Shown here piece by piece: positions 37,605 to 46,604 of a stretch of DNA of 64,000 nt. The stretch spans positions 558,001-622,000 of the forward strand of contig NZ_RHHV01000005.1 of NCBI RefSeq assembly GCF_003710905.1, read 5' to 3'. The stretch comes from Brevibacillus parabrevis. GTDB lineage: Bacteria > Bacillota > Bacilli > Brevibacillales > Brevibacillaceae. The notes under the pieces were generated by a model. The model had not been told where the DNA came from. It did not search any database and was given only the letters and a program-made list of their open reading frames with translations. Both the position numbers and the translations under genes were made by a program. Position 1 is the stretch's first letter. The number at the start of each line of letters is the position of its first letter.

Positions 37605-39353
37605 ATGAAGAACAAGCAGACAAAGCGAGTCGTCAGTGCATGGCTTGCCACTGCGCTCGCGGTAGGCTCGCTCATTCCGTTGACAGCCGTAAATGCTGCG
37701 GGAGAGGCTCAGTCAAACAGCTTTACCGCTCCGCGTACCGGGCTGAATGTGAATGCGCCTGATGCGCCGCCGCCGTATCCAAAAGCAGAGCACAAGCTGC
37801 TCCCTGGCGAACCGGCGGAGCCTGCGGCTGGTACGTGGGGGTACGATGTCAAAACAGGCAAGTTCAAGCACCCGACTGCTACGCCGGACAACGAAGGGCC
37901 GCAGCCGTTCAACGGAAGCTTGCCTTATTTGGATCAAAACCAGTACATCAAAAACATGAAAGTCGAAGGATTTTACCCGTACGTGGCAGGGTGGGGCCAC
38001 AGCTGGCAAGCCACTTTTGACTTGAATGGCCGCCGCTATTTGTACGACTACGAAACGACGATGTACAACGTGTACGATATTACTGATCCGCGCAATGCCA
38101 AGCGCATCGCGTACAAAAACTTTGACACCAAAGTAGAACACCAGTTTGGACCGATGACGATCAAGTACAACAAACAACTCGGCAAGCTGATCGCTGTGCA
38201 AGTTTACGAAGTGCCGCGCTACGGTGTACTGTCCAACAAATACACCAATCCCGAAGAAGTGGAAGCGATCAAAAAACGCGAAATGCTGCGCGGCTTCCGG
38301 ATTTATGAAGTAACCAGCCCGCTGTTTACCGATTGGAAGCTGCTCTCCGAAACGGCGCTTGACCCGAAGGCGAAGCCTGGCGATGCCGTACAGCAAGGCT
38401 CGGGCGGTCTGGATGTGCCTGTGTATAACGGCGACAAATATTTGTTTATCGCCGGAGCGCCGGACGACAGCTTCTCCAATACCGAGTACAAAAGCTATCT
38501 GTACTCCGCAGGACAACTGGCCTTTGACGTCTCCGATCCGACCAAGCCAAAACGTCTGGATACATGGTGGGTGCCTGGACAGCGCAAAGGGGAAGAAGCG
38601 GAATATAACAAAAACCCGCGTGCAGGCAACAAGACGACCTGGATGGGCGCGAGAATGCCGCTGTTCATTCCGAAGCCGGTTGAACAGGGCGGCAAGTACG
38701 GCTATGCAGCGATGGGCGGCTACGGCTTCTGGGTAGTGGACATCAGCGATCCGAACAACATGAAAGCCGTATCCCATATCGACATGCCGATGAGTGTGAG
38801 CGGTACGGAAGGCGACAATATCGATGTGACCAAAGTAGAGACGACCGGAATGGTCTATTACAGCGGCTACCCGCTTGGCGAAGACTGCCACGAGCCGTAC
38901 AAGGAAATTTATGCGATCGACGTTCGCGACCCGCTGAAACCGAAAATCGCCATGACCTTGCCACGGCCTACGCCGCCAAGCGACGCTCCGTTCACAGACT
39001 ACTGCCAGCGTCGCGGCAGCTTCGGACCGAAGCGCAGCGGCTACGCGGCGATTCAGCCGGGCACGCCTAGCCAAACGGTCATGCCGTACGCCTTTTACAA
39101 CGCAGGCGTGCAAGTCTTTGACCTGAAAGACCCGAACAAACCGACGATTGGCGCTTACTTTGTGCCAAAAATGTCCGGAGAATACTTGAGCAACGACGGC
39201 AGCGGCTTCGAGCAGAGCGAGCACTCCAATCCGGTGCACAGCATTTTCGTCGAGTGGGATCGCAACCTCGTGTGGGCTTTCTCCAACCACGGCATCTACG
39301 TGCTGTCCACCCCGCTTCTGGGCAACCCGGTCAACGGATTGCCGAAAAAGTAG
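37605..39353 (+). CDS. Secreted LVIVD-repeat protein
   Basis: A 582-residue exported protein: signal peptide KNKQTKRVVSAWLATALAVG with cleavage near VNA/AG, then repeated units such as VYDITDPRNAKR, AFDVSDPTKPKR, VVDISDPNNMKA, AIDVRDPLKPKI and VFDLKDPNKPTI, which match LVIVD repeats and suggest a beta-propeller. Four cysteines or fewer are seen, one pair around GEDCHEP and TDYCQRR. It follows the permease by 49 nt and is closed by a terminator, so it belongs to the catabolic operon. Function unknown. Confidence 0.8.
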   Translation: MKNKQTKRVVSAWLATALAVGSLIPLTAVNAAGEAQSNSFTAPRTGLNVNAPDAPPPYPKAEHKLLPGEPAEPAAGTWGYDVKTGKFKHPTATPDNEGPQPFNGSLPYLDQNQYIKNMKVEGFYPYVAGWGHSWQATFDLNGRRYLYDYETTMYNVYDITDPRNAKRIAYKNFDTKVEHQFGPMTIKYNKQLGKLIAVQVYEVPRYGVLSNKYTNPEEVEAIKKREMLRGFRIYEVTSPLFTDWKLLSETALDPKAKPGDAVQQGSGGLDVPVYNGDKYLFIAGAPDDSFSNTEYKSYLYSAGQLAFDVSDPTKPKRLDTWWVPGQRKGEEAEYNKNPRAGNKTTWMGARMPLFIPKPVEQGGKYGYAAMGGYGFWVVDISDPNNMKAVSHIDMPMSVSGTEGDNIDVTKVETTGMVYYSGYPLGEDCHEPYKEIYAIDVRDPLKPKIAMTLPRPTPPSDAPFTDYCQRRGSFGPKRSGYAAIQPGTPSQTVMPYAFYNAGVQVFDLKDPNKPTIGAYFVPKMSGEYLSNDGSGFEQSEHSNPVHSIFVEWDRNLVWAFSNHGIYVLSTPLLGNPVNGLPKK

Positions 39354-39427
39354 CCGCAACGGATGGCTCAAAAAAGAGAGGGTTTCGACTTTAGGAGACT
39401 ACTGAAAAAGCCCCGTTGATACAGAAT

Positions 39428-39469
39428 AGGTACAGCCACTCACAAAACCGAGGGCGCTGTACCTTTTTT
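39428..39469 (+). terminator. Terminator of the 3-hydroxyanthranilate/kynurenine operon
   Basis: AGGTACAGC and GCTGTACCT form the stem around a 15- to 16-nt loop region, followed by TTTTTT. Confidence 0.8.
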
Positions 39470-39561
39470 CTTGTTTCCTTAAAAAATGGGTTTTCATTTC
39501 CTTTCTTGGGCACACTATCCGTACTCGATATCGCATGCCCACAATCTAGGAGGGGAAGGCG

Positions 39562-41097
39562 TTGAGCCAGTTTTGGAAAGCGTGGCAAAAGCGGAAGGAC
39601 ACCCTTCAGGAGAAGGCGCTACATCATCATACGGACAGAAGTATGGAAAATATTTCGGATATAGAGCTTTCATTGGTGATTGATGAAAATATCATGATGA
39701 TCGAGAAAGGCTTGGGCGATTGCGATGATCTGGTCATCCGGCGTTTCCGGGACAAGCGGGATACCGATTGCGCGATCGTGTTTCTGGACGGGATGGTCGA
39801 TCGCAACATTATTAGCGAATTTATCATCACGTATATGACCAACCCGCAAATTCCCGTCGATCTGCCCGCGTCAAACGAGCTGGAGTCCACCGACGGGCTG
39901 AGACAGGTCATCCGCAATGTTTTGTCGGGAACCGCTGTGCTCATGCGAAATGGCGAAAGCAAAGCGTACTTGAACAACACGCGCGGCTGGGACAGACGAA
40001 GCGTGGACGAGCCGCAGACAGAGTCTGTCGTGCGCGGGCCGCGGGATGGCTTTTGCGAGACGCTCTGTGTCAACTCCGCGCTGATCCGGTTTCGCCTGAA
40101 GGACCCGAACCTGCGGGTGCGCCACATGGTCATCGGGCAACGGACGCAGACGGATATTTATGTGATGTACATCGAGGGGATCGCCCATCCGCCGATGGTG
40201 CAAGAAGTGCTGGCGCGCATGGAAAAAATCAATGTCGATTCCATCCTGGAGAGCGGCTACATCGAGCAGTTGATCCAGGATCGCAGGTGGTCGCCTTTTC
40301 CCCAAATTCAAAATACCGAGAGGCCGGACAAGGTCGTGGCTAACCTGCTGGAAGGAAAAGTAGGCATCCTGGTCGACGGGACGCCTTTTGCCTTGATTGC
40401 TCCGGCTGTGTTCTCCCAGTTTTATCAAAGCCCGGAGGATTACTATGAACGATTTTACATTGCGACACTGCTGCGGTTTATTCGCATCATCAGTATTTCG
40501 ATCGCCTTGCTCCTGCCGTCCCTGTACATTGCCTTCAGCGCCTTTCACCCGGAAATGATCCCGTCCCGGCTCGTGATTGCGATGGCAGCGGGCAGGTCGA
40601 CGGTTCCGTTTCCTTCGCTGGTAGAGGCGTTGTTCATGGAGCTGGCCATCGAGATTTTGCGGGAGGCGAGCGTCCGGCTGCCAGGGCCGATCGGACCGAC
40701 AATCGGGATCGTCGGAGCGCTGGTAGTAGGGGAGGCGGCGGTGTCTGCCGGGCTGGTCAGTCCGGTCATGGTCATCATTGTCGCGGTGACGACGATCGGA
40801 TCATTTGCGTCTCCCAGCTACAGCGCGGCGATTGCCATCCGGATGCTGCGCTTTCCGGTCATGCTTCTCGCGGGAATGTTCGGCTTGTACGGGATCATGC
40901 TGTTTTTGATCGTCATTTTGATTCATTTGTCCTCGCTCAAGTCGTTCGGCGTGCCGTACATGTCGCCGCTCAGTCCGCTGAATTTGAGGGGGATGAAAGA
41001 TTTGTTCATCCGGGCGCCGCACCATTTGCTGCGAACTCGCCCCACCATGTTTCATGTACACGATGAAATCCGAATGAGAGAGGATGAAAAACCGTGA
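39562..41097 (+). CDS. gerA: Spore germination protein, GerA subunit A type
   Basis: The A subunit of a nutrient germinant receptor of the spore inner membrane, 511 aa. A soluble N-terminal half (ISDIELSLVIDENIMMIEKG, CAIVFLDGMVD) is followed by membrane segments from about residue 300 (RLPGPIGPTIGIVGALVVGE). TTG start with GGAGGGG upstream. It overlaps gerB by 4 nt (GTGA). Expression is expected in the forespore; no sigma-G site was convincing here. Confidence 0.92.
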   Translation: MSQFWKAWQKRKDTLQEKALHHHTDRSMENISDIELSLVIDENIMMIEKGLGDCDDLVIRRFRDKRDTDCAIVFLDGMVDRNIISEFIITYMTNPQIPVDLPASNELESTDGLRQVIRNVLSGTAVLMRNGESKAYLNNTRGWDRRSVDEPQTESVVRGPRDGFCETLCVNSALIRFRLKDPNLRVRHMVIGQRTQTDIYVMYIEGIAHPPMVQEVLARMEKINVDSILESGYIEQLIQDRRWSPFPQIQNTERPDKVVANLLEGKVGILVDGTPFALIAPAVFSQFYQSPEDYYERFYIATLLRFIRIISISIALLLPSLYIAFSAFHPEMIPSRLVIAMAAGRSTVPFPSLVEALFMELAIEILREASVRLPGPIGPTIGIVGALVVGEAAVSAGLVSPVMVIIVAVTTIGSFASPSYSAAIAIRMLRFPVMLLAGMFGLYGIMLFLIVILIHLSSLKSFGVPYMSPLSPLNLRGMKDLFIRAPHHLLRTRPTMFHVHDEIRMREDEKP

Positions 41098-42254
41098 GCA
41101 GGCAGGACGTGAGCAGCCAACAACAAACGTTTTCCTTGTGGCAGCAGACGTCCTTGATTACCAGCACGCTGATTGGGGTAGGGGTTTTGACCTTGCCGCG
41201 CACCACCTCGGCCATCTTGTATGAGGCGGGATGGATGTCACCCCTGTTCGGTTCGATCGTCGCTTTTGTCTCCGTCTGGATGATCGCCAAGCTCAGCCAG
41301 CATTTTCCGGGGATGACCTTCATCGAATACAGCACGATTGTCTGGGGAGCGAAAAAAAACTCGCGCATGGGAAAATGGCTCAGTCTCCCCTGGATCATCC
41401 TTTATCTCGGGTTTATGTACTTGTCGACGGCAATCGTCTCGCGGATTTTTGGCGAGGTGGTAGTGACATCGGTTTTGCTGGATACGCCGCTCGAAGTGAT
41501 TATCATTACCATGTTTTTGCTGGCATTCATTCTTTCCTTGCACGATCTGGAGGTTGTCGCGCGCATCAACGAGCTGTTGCTGCCGATGATTTTGTTTCCG
41601 CTTTTGTTCATCGCGTTTGCGTCCTTTCAAAAAGCGGAGTGGAACAATCTGCTGCCGCTTTTTCGAGCTAGTGGCTCCTCCTTGATCAAGGGGGCTTACG
41701 AGGCGATTTATTCTTTTTCCGGCTATGAGATCATGCTCATCTTTTTTGCTTACGCGCATGAAAATCAAAGCAAGGTGAGGGCAGGTTTTTACGGGATCGC
41801 GATGGGCATGTTCGTCTACACCTTGATTGTCGTGGCTGGCATTGTCGTATTCGGCTACGAGGAGCTGCAGCGCGTGGCCTGGCCGACTCTGGAGCTGGTG
41901 AAAACGACGCAAGTGCCCGGATTGATCCTGGAACGTCTGGAATCGGCTTTTCTCGCTGTGTGGGTTACCGCTGTGTTTACGACAGTGGCGAACGCTTACT
42001 ACGCCGTCGTATACGGATTGCGGCAGCTGTTCAACAGAGGGTTGGGCTTTCAGCGATTGATCTCGGCTATCATGTTCATTCCGCTCTACTATATCGCGCT
42101 GTGGCCGCAAAACATCGTCGAAATGTTTCGGGCCAGCTCCTACTTGGGCATATACAGCCTCATCCTCAATCTGGGAATACCGGCCCTCTACTTGACTATG
42201 CTTTTCTTCCGAGGTGTGGGACGAAAACAAAAGGAGAGGAATGCAGATGGCTAA
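41094..42254 (+). CDS. gerB: Spore germination permease, GerB subunit type (first copy)
   Basis: A 386-residue endospore germination permease of the APC superfamily with about 10 membrane segments. Typical blocks: STLIGVGVLTLPRTTSAI and FGYEELQRVAWPTLELVKT. It is the likely germinant-binding subunit. GTG start overlaps the gerA stop. Confidence 0.92.
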   Translation: MSRQDVSSQQQTFSLWQQTSLITSTLIGVGVLTLPRTTSAILYEAGWMSPLFGSIVAFVSVWMIAKLSQHFPGMTFIEYSTIVWGAKKNSRMGKWLSLPWIILYLGFMYLSTAIVSRIFGEVVVTSVLLDTPLEVIIITMFLLAFILSLHDLEVVARINELLLPMILFPLLFIAFASFQKAEWNNLLPLFRASGSSLIKGAYEAIYSFSGYEIMLIFFAYAHENQSKVRAGFYGIAMGMFVYTLIVVAGIVVFGYEELQRVAWPTLELVKTTQVPGLILERLESAFLAVWVTAVFTTVANAYYAVVYGLRQLFNRGLGFQRLISAIMFIPLYYIALWPQNIVEMFRASSYLGIYSLILNLGIPALYLTMLFFRGVGRKQKERNADG

Positions 42255-43407
42255 AGGGTGGCTCCGAATGGCAATTGTTTGTTTGTGCGCCTCTCTTTTG
42301 ACAGGATGCTGGGACAGAAGAGAGCTGGAGGAGCGAACCTCCGTCCTCGCGATCGCGATCGATATGGCAGAAGGACAAAAAGATTTGTACAGATTGACTG
42401 TGCAAATTCCGATTCCGATCAAAATCGCGGGAAGCAGCGGACAGGGAGGCGGCGGGAATGCCGATGCGGTAAAAATCATGAGCGTGACCGGGCGGACGAT
42501 TCTCGATGCCAACAACAACCTGCAATTGCGGCTGAACCAAAAGCTGTTTTTGGGCCATACCCGCGTGCTCGCTGTCAGTGAAGAAGTGGCGAAAAAAGGA
42601 ATCAGCGACATCATGGACAGCTTCCGCCGCGAACCGCAAATCCGCCGCCTGATGTGGCCGATCGTCGTCAAAGGAGAAGCCGCCACCTTGCTCAAAATCA
42701 AGCCGCAACTGGCGCAAATCCCTGTCGTGTTTCTCATGGATCTGATTGAGAACGGAGTGAAGATGGGCGCGATCCCGGATCAGACTTTGGGAGACTATTT
42801 CAACCAAACGTCCAACAAATCGATGCAGCCGTTCCTAAACTACGTGCAGGCAAGCGCAACCGAAGTGCGCTGGCGAGGTGTGGCCGTCTTTCGCGAGCAC
42901 AAGATGGTAGGCACGCTGAACGATGTTCAGTCGTGGTCGCTTTTGCAACTGCGCAACGAAGACCGGGGAGGCGATGTCGTCATCCCGTTGCCCAATACAG
43001 ACAACGGCTATGTCACCTTTCGCCCCCATTTTGTCAAAACCAGGCTGGAGCTTACGGAGAAAAGCAAGGGAGGAAACAAAAACAACGAAGCGTTTGCGGC
43101 GATGTTTTACTGTGAGCTGCAGGGCGATATCGTGGAAGTGACCGCGAATACGAAAGTGTCGCCGGAAAAGTTTATCCAGGACATGCAGCGGCTGATCAAA
43201 AAAGAAATGGAGGAGCGGGCGAAAAAGCTGTTCTACCAGTTGCAAAAAGAAGACAACAGTGACATTTTGAAACTCGGCCTTGCTCTTCGGGCACACCATT
43301 ACCGCGATTACTGGGAGAAGCACGATTGGCATAAGGATTTTAAAAATTTTCCAATTGGCGTAGATTATACGATCAAAGTTCGCCGCTTAGGGATGGAAAT
43401 GCAATAG
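42247..43407 (+). CDS. gerC: Spore germination lipoprotein, GerC subunit type
   Basis: A 386-residue Ger(x)C lipoprotein. The signal peptide ends in the lipobox LLTGC, followed by the family mark WDRRELEERTSV. The chain is a soluble domain facing the outer side of the inner spore membrane. The ATG at 42247 is 9 nt from AAAGGAGAGG; the ATG at 42241 is too close. It overlaps gerB by 8 nt. Confidence 0.92.
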   Translation: MAKGWLRMAIVCLCASLLTGCWDRRELEERTSVLAIAIDMAEGQKDLYRLTVQIPIPIKIAGSSGQGGGGNADAVKIMSVTGRTILDANNNLQLRLNQKLFLGHTRVLAVSEEVAKKGISDIMDSFRREPQIRRLMWPIVVKGEAATLLKIKPQLAQIPVVFLMDLIENGVKMGAIPDQTLGDYFNQTSNKSMQPFLNYVQASATEVRWRGVAVFREHKMVGTLNDVQSWSLLQLRNEDRGGDVVIPLPNTDNGYVTFRPHFVKTRLELTEKSKGGNKNNEAFAAMFYCELQGDIVEVTANTKVSPEKFIQDMQRLIKKEMEERAKKLFYQLQKEDNSDILKLGLALRAHHYRDYWEKHDWHKDFKNFPIGVDYTIKVRRLGMEMQ

Positions 43408-43419
43408 GAGCCGATGAAG

Positions 43420-44571
43420 ATGGAAAATCAACGGGGCAGCATCAGTACATGGCAACTAATCGCAATCCTGATCAGCTCGATGATCGGTGTAGGCATCCTT
43501 ACCTTGCCGCGGACAGCAACGACCCAGATGCAGGAGATGGGGTGGCTGGGGCCGCTGATCGGCGGATTGATTGCGGTCATTCCGCTCATGTCCATCATTT
43601 ACTTGAGCAAACAGTACCCGGGTTTGACTTTTGTCGAATACGCTCCACTTATATTTGGCGGCAAACGTCACCAGACATGGGGGAAAATTCTCCATTTCCC
43701 CTGGATTCTCGCCTACCTCTTGTTTCAGTTTTTGAATACGGGCATGGTGGCGCGCGGGTTTGGCGAAGTGATCGTGACGACCGTGCTTTTGGATACACCG
43801 CTGGAAGTAATCGTGCTGACCTTGTTCATGATTGTTCTCTATTTGTGCATGCATGAGTTCGAGGTGCTGGTCCGTGTGAACGAGCTGTTGTTTCCGATCA
43901 TGTTTGTTCCGATCCTGATCATTCCGTATGTGACGATCAATAGCGCGAGCTGGTACAACCTGCTTCCGTTGCACATCGACTCGTGGAAAGGGACTGCCGA
44001 AACCGCCATCGGGACGTTTACGATGTACACGGGATTTGAGCTGATGATGATCTACTTCGGATTGGCTATGCCGGGGGCGAGAATTGCGCTTGCTACATGG
44101 GGCGGGTTGAGCTTTACAGTCGTGTCGTACGTGCTGACAGTGGCAGCGGGCATTGTCGTGTTTGGCTACGAAGAACTGCAACACCTCATCTGGCCGACAT
44201 TGGAGATGGTCAAGACAGCGCAGCGGACAGGCTGGTTTCTGGAGCGGATGGAGTCCGCTTTTCTCACGATCTGGATGGCTTCTGTCTTCACGACGTTTGG
44301 CAACATGTACTATACGATGATTTACGCGACGCGCTTGTGGCTGAAGAAGGGAATCCGATTCCAGCGCATCGCTGCCCTTGTTTTCATCATCCCGCTTTTT
44401 TATGTCTCGCTGGGACCACAAAACATCGTCGAGTTTTTCGCCTATGCCCAGAAGTTGACGTATTTCAGCTATTTGCCAACCGTGCTCTTTCCGACTCTGT
44501 TGGCGGTCATCCAGTTGTTTCGGGCGAGAGGTGCTCATGCTGTGGCAGACGACAAAAAGGGAGGGACGTAA
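43420..44571 (+). CDS. Spore germination permease, GerB subunit type (second copy)
   Basis: A second 383-residue GerB-type permease in the same operon, related to the first (SSMIGVGILTLPRTATTQ, FGYEELQHLIWPTLEMVKT) but clearly diverged. Extra B subunits can alter germinant specificity. The ATG at 43420 (9 nt from AGGAG) is preferred over 43414 (3 nt). A terminator hairpin overlaps the stop codon. Confidence 0.9.
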   Translation: MENQRGSISTWQLIAILISSMIGVGILTLPRTATTQMQEMGWLGPLIGGLIAVIPLMSIIYLSKQYPGLTFVEYAPLIFGGKRHQTWGKILHFPWILAYLLFQFLNTGMVARGFGEVIVTTVLLDTPLEVIVLTLFMIVLYLCMHEFEVLVRVNELLFPIMFVPILIIPYVTINSASWYNLLPLHIDSWKGTAETAIGTFTMYTGFELMMIYFGLAMPGARIALATWGGLSFTVVSYVLTVAAGIVVFGYEELQHLIWPTLEMVKTAQRTGWFLERMESAFLTIWMASVFTTFGNMYYTMIYATRLWLKKGIRFQRIAALVFIIPLFYVSLGPQNIVEFFAYAQKLTYFSYLPTVLFPTLLAVIQLFRARGAHAVADDKKGGT

Positions 44572-44588
44572 AGTCGTCTCTCCCTTTT
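44554..44588. terminator. Bidirectional terminator between gerB' and sspI
   Basis: AAAAGGGAGGGAC and GTCGTCTCTCCCTTTT form a long stem with one mismatch; it overlaps the stop codon of the second permease gene and also serves sspI on the minus strand. Confidence 0.8.
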
Positions 44589-44605
44589 GCCTGATGTCTT
44601 TTGGA

Positions 44606-44842
44606 TTAAATCGGCTTTTCTGCCTGAGCGGGCAAGTGGGATGCGATCGTCTCCACCATCTCCTGGCGGGCGGAGGAGTCGCTGTTTTGCCACAGCACTT
44701 CAAACAGGACGCCGAGACCAGGCAATGTTTTTTCCTGGCCGCTTGTGATCGCATCGGTGATCGTTTCTTGTACCGCTCCTGAATCGGAGCCTTGCATTTT
44801 GTACATGATCGCTTGACGCAAATTGAGCGAGGCAATGTTCAT
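44606..44842 (-). CDS. sspI: Small acid-soluble spore protein SspI
   Basis: A 78-residue spore core protein. NLRQAIMYKMQG, ETITDAITSGQEKTLPGLGVLFEV and LWQNSD match SspI closely. In B. subtilis sspI also lies near ysgA and pheS, as here. The ATG at 44842 fits the family N-terminus; the in-frame GTG at 44857 would add five residues. AGAGAGGTG lies 12-13 nt upstream. Confidence 0.92.
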   Translation of the reverse strand: MNIASLNLRQAIMYKMQGSDSGAVQETITDAITSGQEKTLPGLGVLFEVLWQNSDSSARQEMVETIASHLPAQAEKPI

Positions 44843-44884
44843 AACCTTATCTAGCACCTCTCTTGTGTAAATGAATACATGGGT

Positions 44885-44914
44885 TAGTATTTGTCTTCGC
44901 GGGATTGCCCATAC
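44885..44914 (-). promoter_or_regulatory. Candidate sigma-G (forespore) promoter of sspI
   Basis: On the minus strand GTATG (44910-44914) and AATACTA (44885-44891) with 18-nt spacing, one mismatch each from the sigma-G consensus (GMATR, CATNHTA). Position about 40 nt upstream of sspI fits. Confidence 0.4.
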
Positions 44915-45069
44915 CCCCTTTTGTGGCGAGGGATTTCATTGTACTATCAGAAAGTGCCGAATCATAAGGCTGGAAAAAGTAATGCAACTTTGGCGCTCTC
45001 TTGTGCAAAGCACGGTTTGCTAATGCTATAATGCTTCATATTGGATATGGATCGAAGGAGAAGATCAGC

Positions 45070-45723
45070 ATGTCAAAACAATTTGCCATTATCGGGATGG
45101 GACGGTTTGGTTCCAGCGTGGCCAGAACGTTGTACGAAATGGATTACGAAGTGATGGGAATCGATGAAAACGAAGAACGCATCAATGAAAATATTCAGTA
45201 CGTCACCCACGCGGTTGCGGCTGACTCGACAGATGAACGGGCTTTGAAAGAAATCGGCATTCGCAACTTCGACGTGGTTGTCGTGGCGATCGGGGTGGAT
45301 ATTCAGGCGAGCATTTTGACAGTCCTGACACTCAAGGAACTGGGCGTGAAAAAGATCGTCGCCAAGGCGCAAAACGAGCGACACGGACAAGTGTTGTACA
45401 AGGTGGGAGCCGACCGGGTCGTATTCCCCGAGCGGGACATGGGCGTGCGGGTAGCGCACAACCTCATCTCCGCCAACGTCCTCGATTTTATCGAACTGGC
45501 AGAAGACTACAGCGTGGCAGAGGTCGTGGTATCGTCCAAACTGGTAGGCCAGAACTTGAGACAGCTCGATATCCGCCGAAAATACGAGGTCAACGTCATC
45601 GCGATCAAGAGCGGAGACAAATTCAATATTGCACCAAGCCCGGATGAAGTCATTCAGTACGGAGACGTGCTTGTCGTGATCGGAAACAACAAAGATTTGA
45701 AAGCATTTGAGGAGCGGGCGTAA
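45070..45723 (+). CDS. ktrA: Potassium uptake regulatory protein KtrA/KtrC
   Basis: A 217-residue cytoplasmic RCK protein. The N-terminal Rossmann fold binds nucleotide (FAIIGMGRFGSSVARTL, GID), and the C-terminal TrkA-C domain (about 135-217) binds regulators such as c-di-AMP in the family. It should gate the KtrB-type channel at 19310. AAGGAG upstream. A TATAAT at 45027-45032 suggests its own promoter, but the -35 (TTGTGC) is at 20 nt. Confidence 0.92.
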   Translation: MSKQFAIIGMGRFGSSVARTLYEMDYEVMGIDENEERINENIQYVTHAVAADSTDERALKEIGIRNFDVVVVAIGVDIQASILTVLTLKELGVKKIVAKAQNERHGQVLYKVGADRVVFPERDMGVRVAHNLISANVLDFIELAEDYSVAEVVVSSKLVGQNLRQLDIRRKYEVNVIAIKSGDKFNIAPSPDEVIQYGDVLVVIGNNKDLKAFEERA

Positions 45724-45725
45724 CC

Positions 45726-46541
45726 ATGGCATATGAAATCATCACTTCTGTTCAAAACCCGCTGGTGAAAAGACTTCACCAGTTGCTCGATAAAAAAGGC
45801 CGGGAGGAGCAGGGGCGTTTTCTCGTCGAAGGCGCCCATCTGGTAGAAGAGGCGCTGAAAAGCGGAGCGCACGTCGTGACAGTCCTGTACGATCAGGAGC
45901 GGAATCTCGATCCGGCCTGCCAGCGGGCACTCGCGAATCATCCCCAGGATACGCAGGTGATCGCAGCTTCTGCTGCTGTTTTGGCCAAGCTGTCGGAAAC
46001 GAAGTCGCCGCAAGGGATTGTGGCTGAAGTAAACAAGACGGCGAACGAATGGGACGAATGGGTGAACAAGCTGTCCGACCAGGACGACACGCTGCTGTTG
46101 TTCCTCGACGAAATCCAGGACCCGGGCAATCTGGGCACGATTTTGCGGACGGCAGAAGCGGCTGGAGTCGACGGGGTCGTGCTCGGTAAAGGCAGCGTCG
46201 ACATCTACAACGGCAAAGTCGTGCGCGCCACGATGGGAGCGATGTTCCGCCTCCCGCTGTTCATGCGGGAACTGGGCCAAGCGGCAGAAGAGTGGAAGCG
46301 CCAGGGCGGCCGTGTCCTCGTCTCTTCTTTGGCACAGGACAGCGTAGCGTACGATCAGGCGGAGTATTCCGGCAAAATCGCGCTCGTCATCGGCAACGAA
46401 GGCAGAGGCGTTTCCAAAGAGATGCTGGCGTGCGCGGACCAATTCGTGCACATTCCGCTGTACGGCAAAGCAGAGTCGCTGAATGCCGCGGTCGCGGCGG
46501 GAATTTTTGTGTATGAGGCACAGCGCAACAGAAGACGGTGA
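45726..46541 (+). CDS. ysgA: TrmH/SpoU family RNA methyltransferase (YsgA-like)
   Basis: A 271-residue SPOUT methyltransferase. N-terminal substrate-binding part (QNPLVKRLHQLLDKKGREEQG), then SAM-binding knot motifs DEIQDPGNLGTILRTAEAAG, IGNEGRGVS and IPLYGKAESLNAAVAAGI. It transfers 2'-O-methyl groups to rRNA or tRNA; the target is unknown. Neighbouring sspI and pheS agree with the Bacillus ysgA locus. It starts 2 nt after ktrA. Confidence 0.9.
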   Translation: MAYEIITSVQNPLVKRLHQLLDKKGREEQGRFLVEGAHLVEEALKSGAHVVTVLYDQERNLDPACQRALANHPQDTQVIAASAAVLAKLSETKSPQGIVAEVNKTANEWDEWVNKLSDQDDTLLLFLDEIQDPGNLGTILRTAEAAGVDGVVLGKGSVDIYNGKVVRATMGAMFRLPLFMRELGQAAEEWKRQGGRVLVSSLAQDSVAYDQAEYSGKIALVIGNEGRGVSKEMLACADQFVHIPLYGKAESLNAAVAAGIFVYEAQRNRRR

Positions 46542-46552
46542 CACGTAACCAA

Positions 46553-46594
46553 AACAGGGATACTGGGCATTGCTCCAGTGTCCCTGTTGTTTTT
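46553..46594 (+). terminator. Terminator after ysgA
   Basis: ACAGGGAtACTGG and CCAGTgTCCCTGT form a long stem, followed by TGTTTTT. Confidence 0.8.
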
Positions 46595-46604
46595 GACCGT
46601 GAGT

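Noticed and set aside
37713..39371. 552-codon minus-strand frame over the LVIVD gene
   Set aside because: Antisense shadow; the plus-strand frame has a signal peptide, repeats and a ribosome binding site.
45001..45032. Sigma-A promoter for ktrA
   Set aside because: TATAAT is perfect but the nearest -35-like TTGTGC is 20 nt away; not called as a feature.
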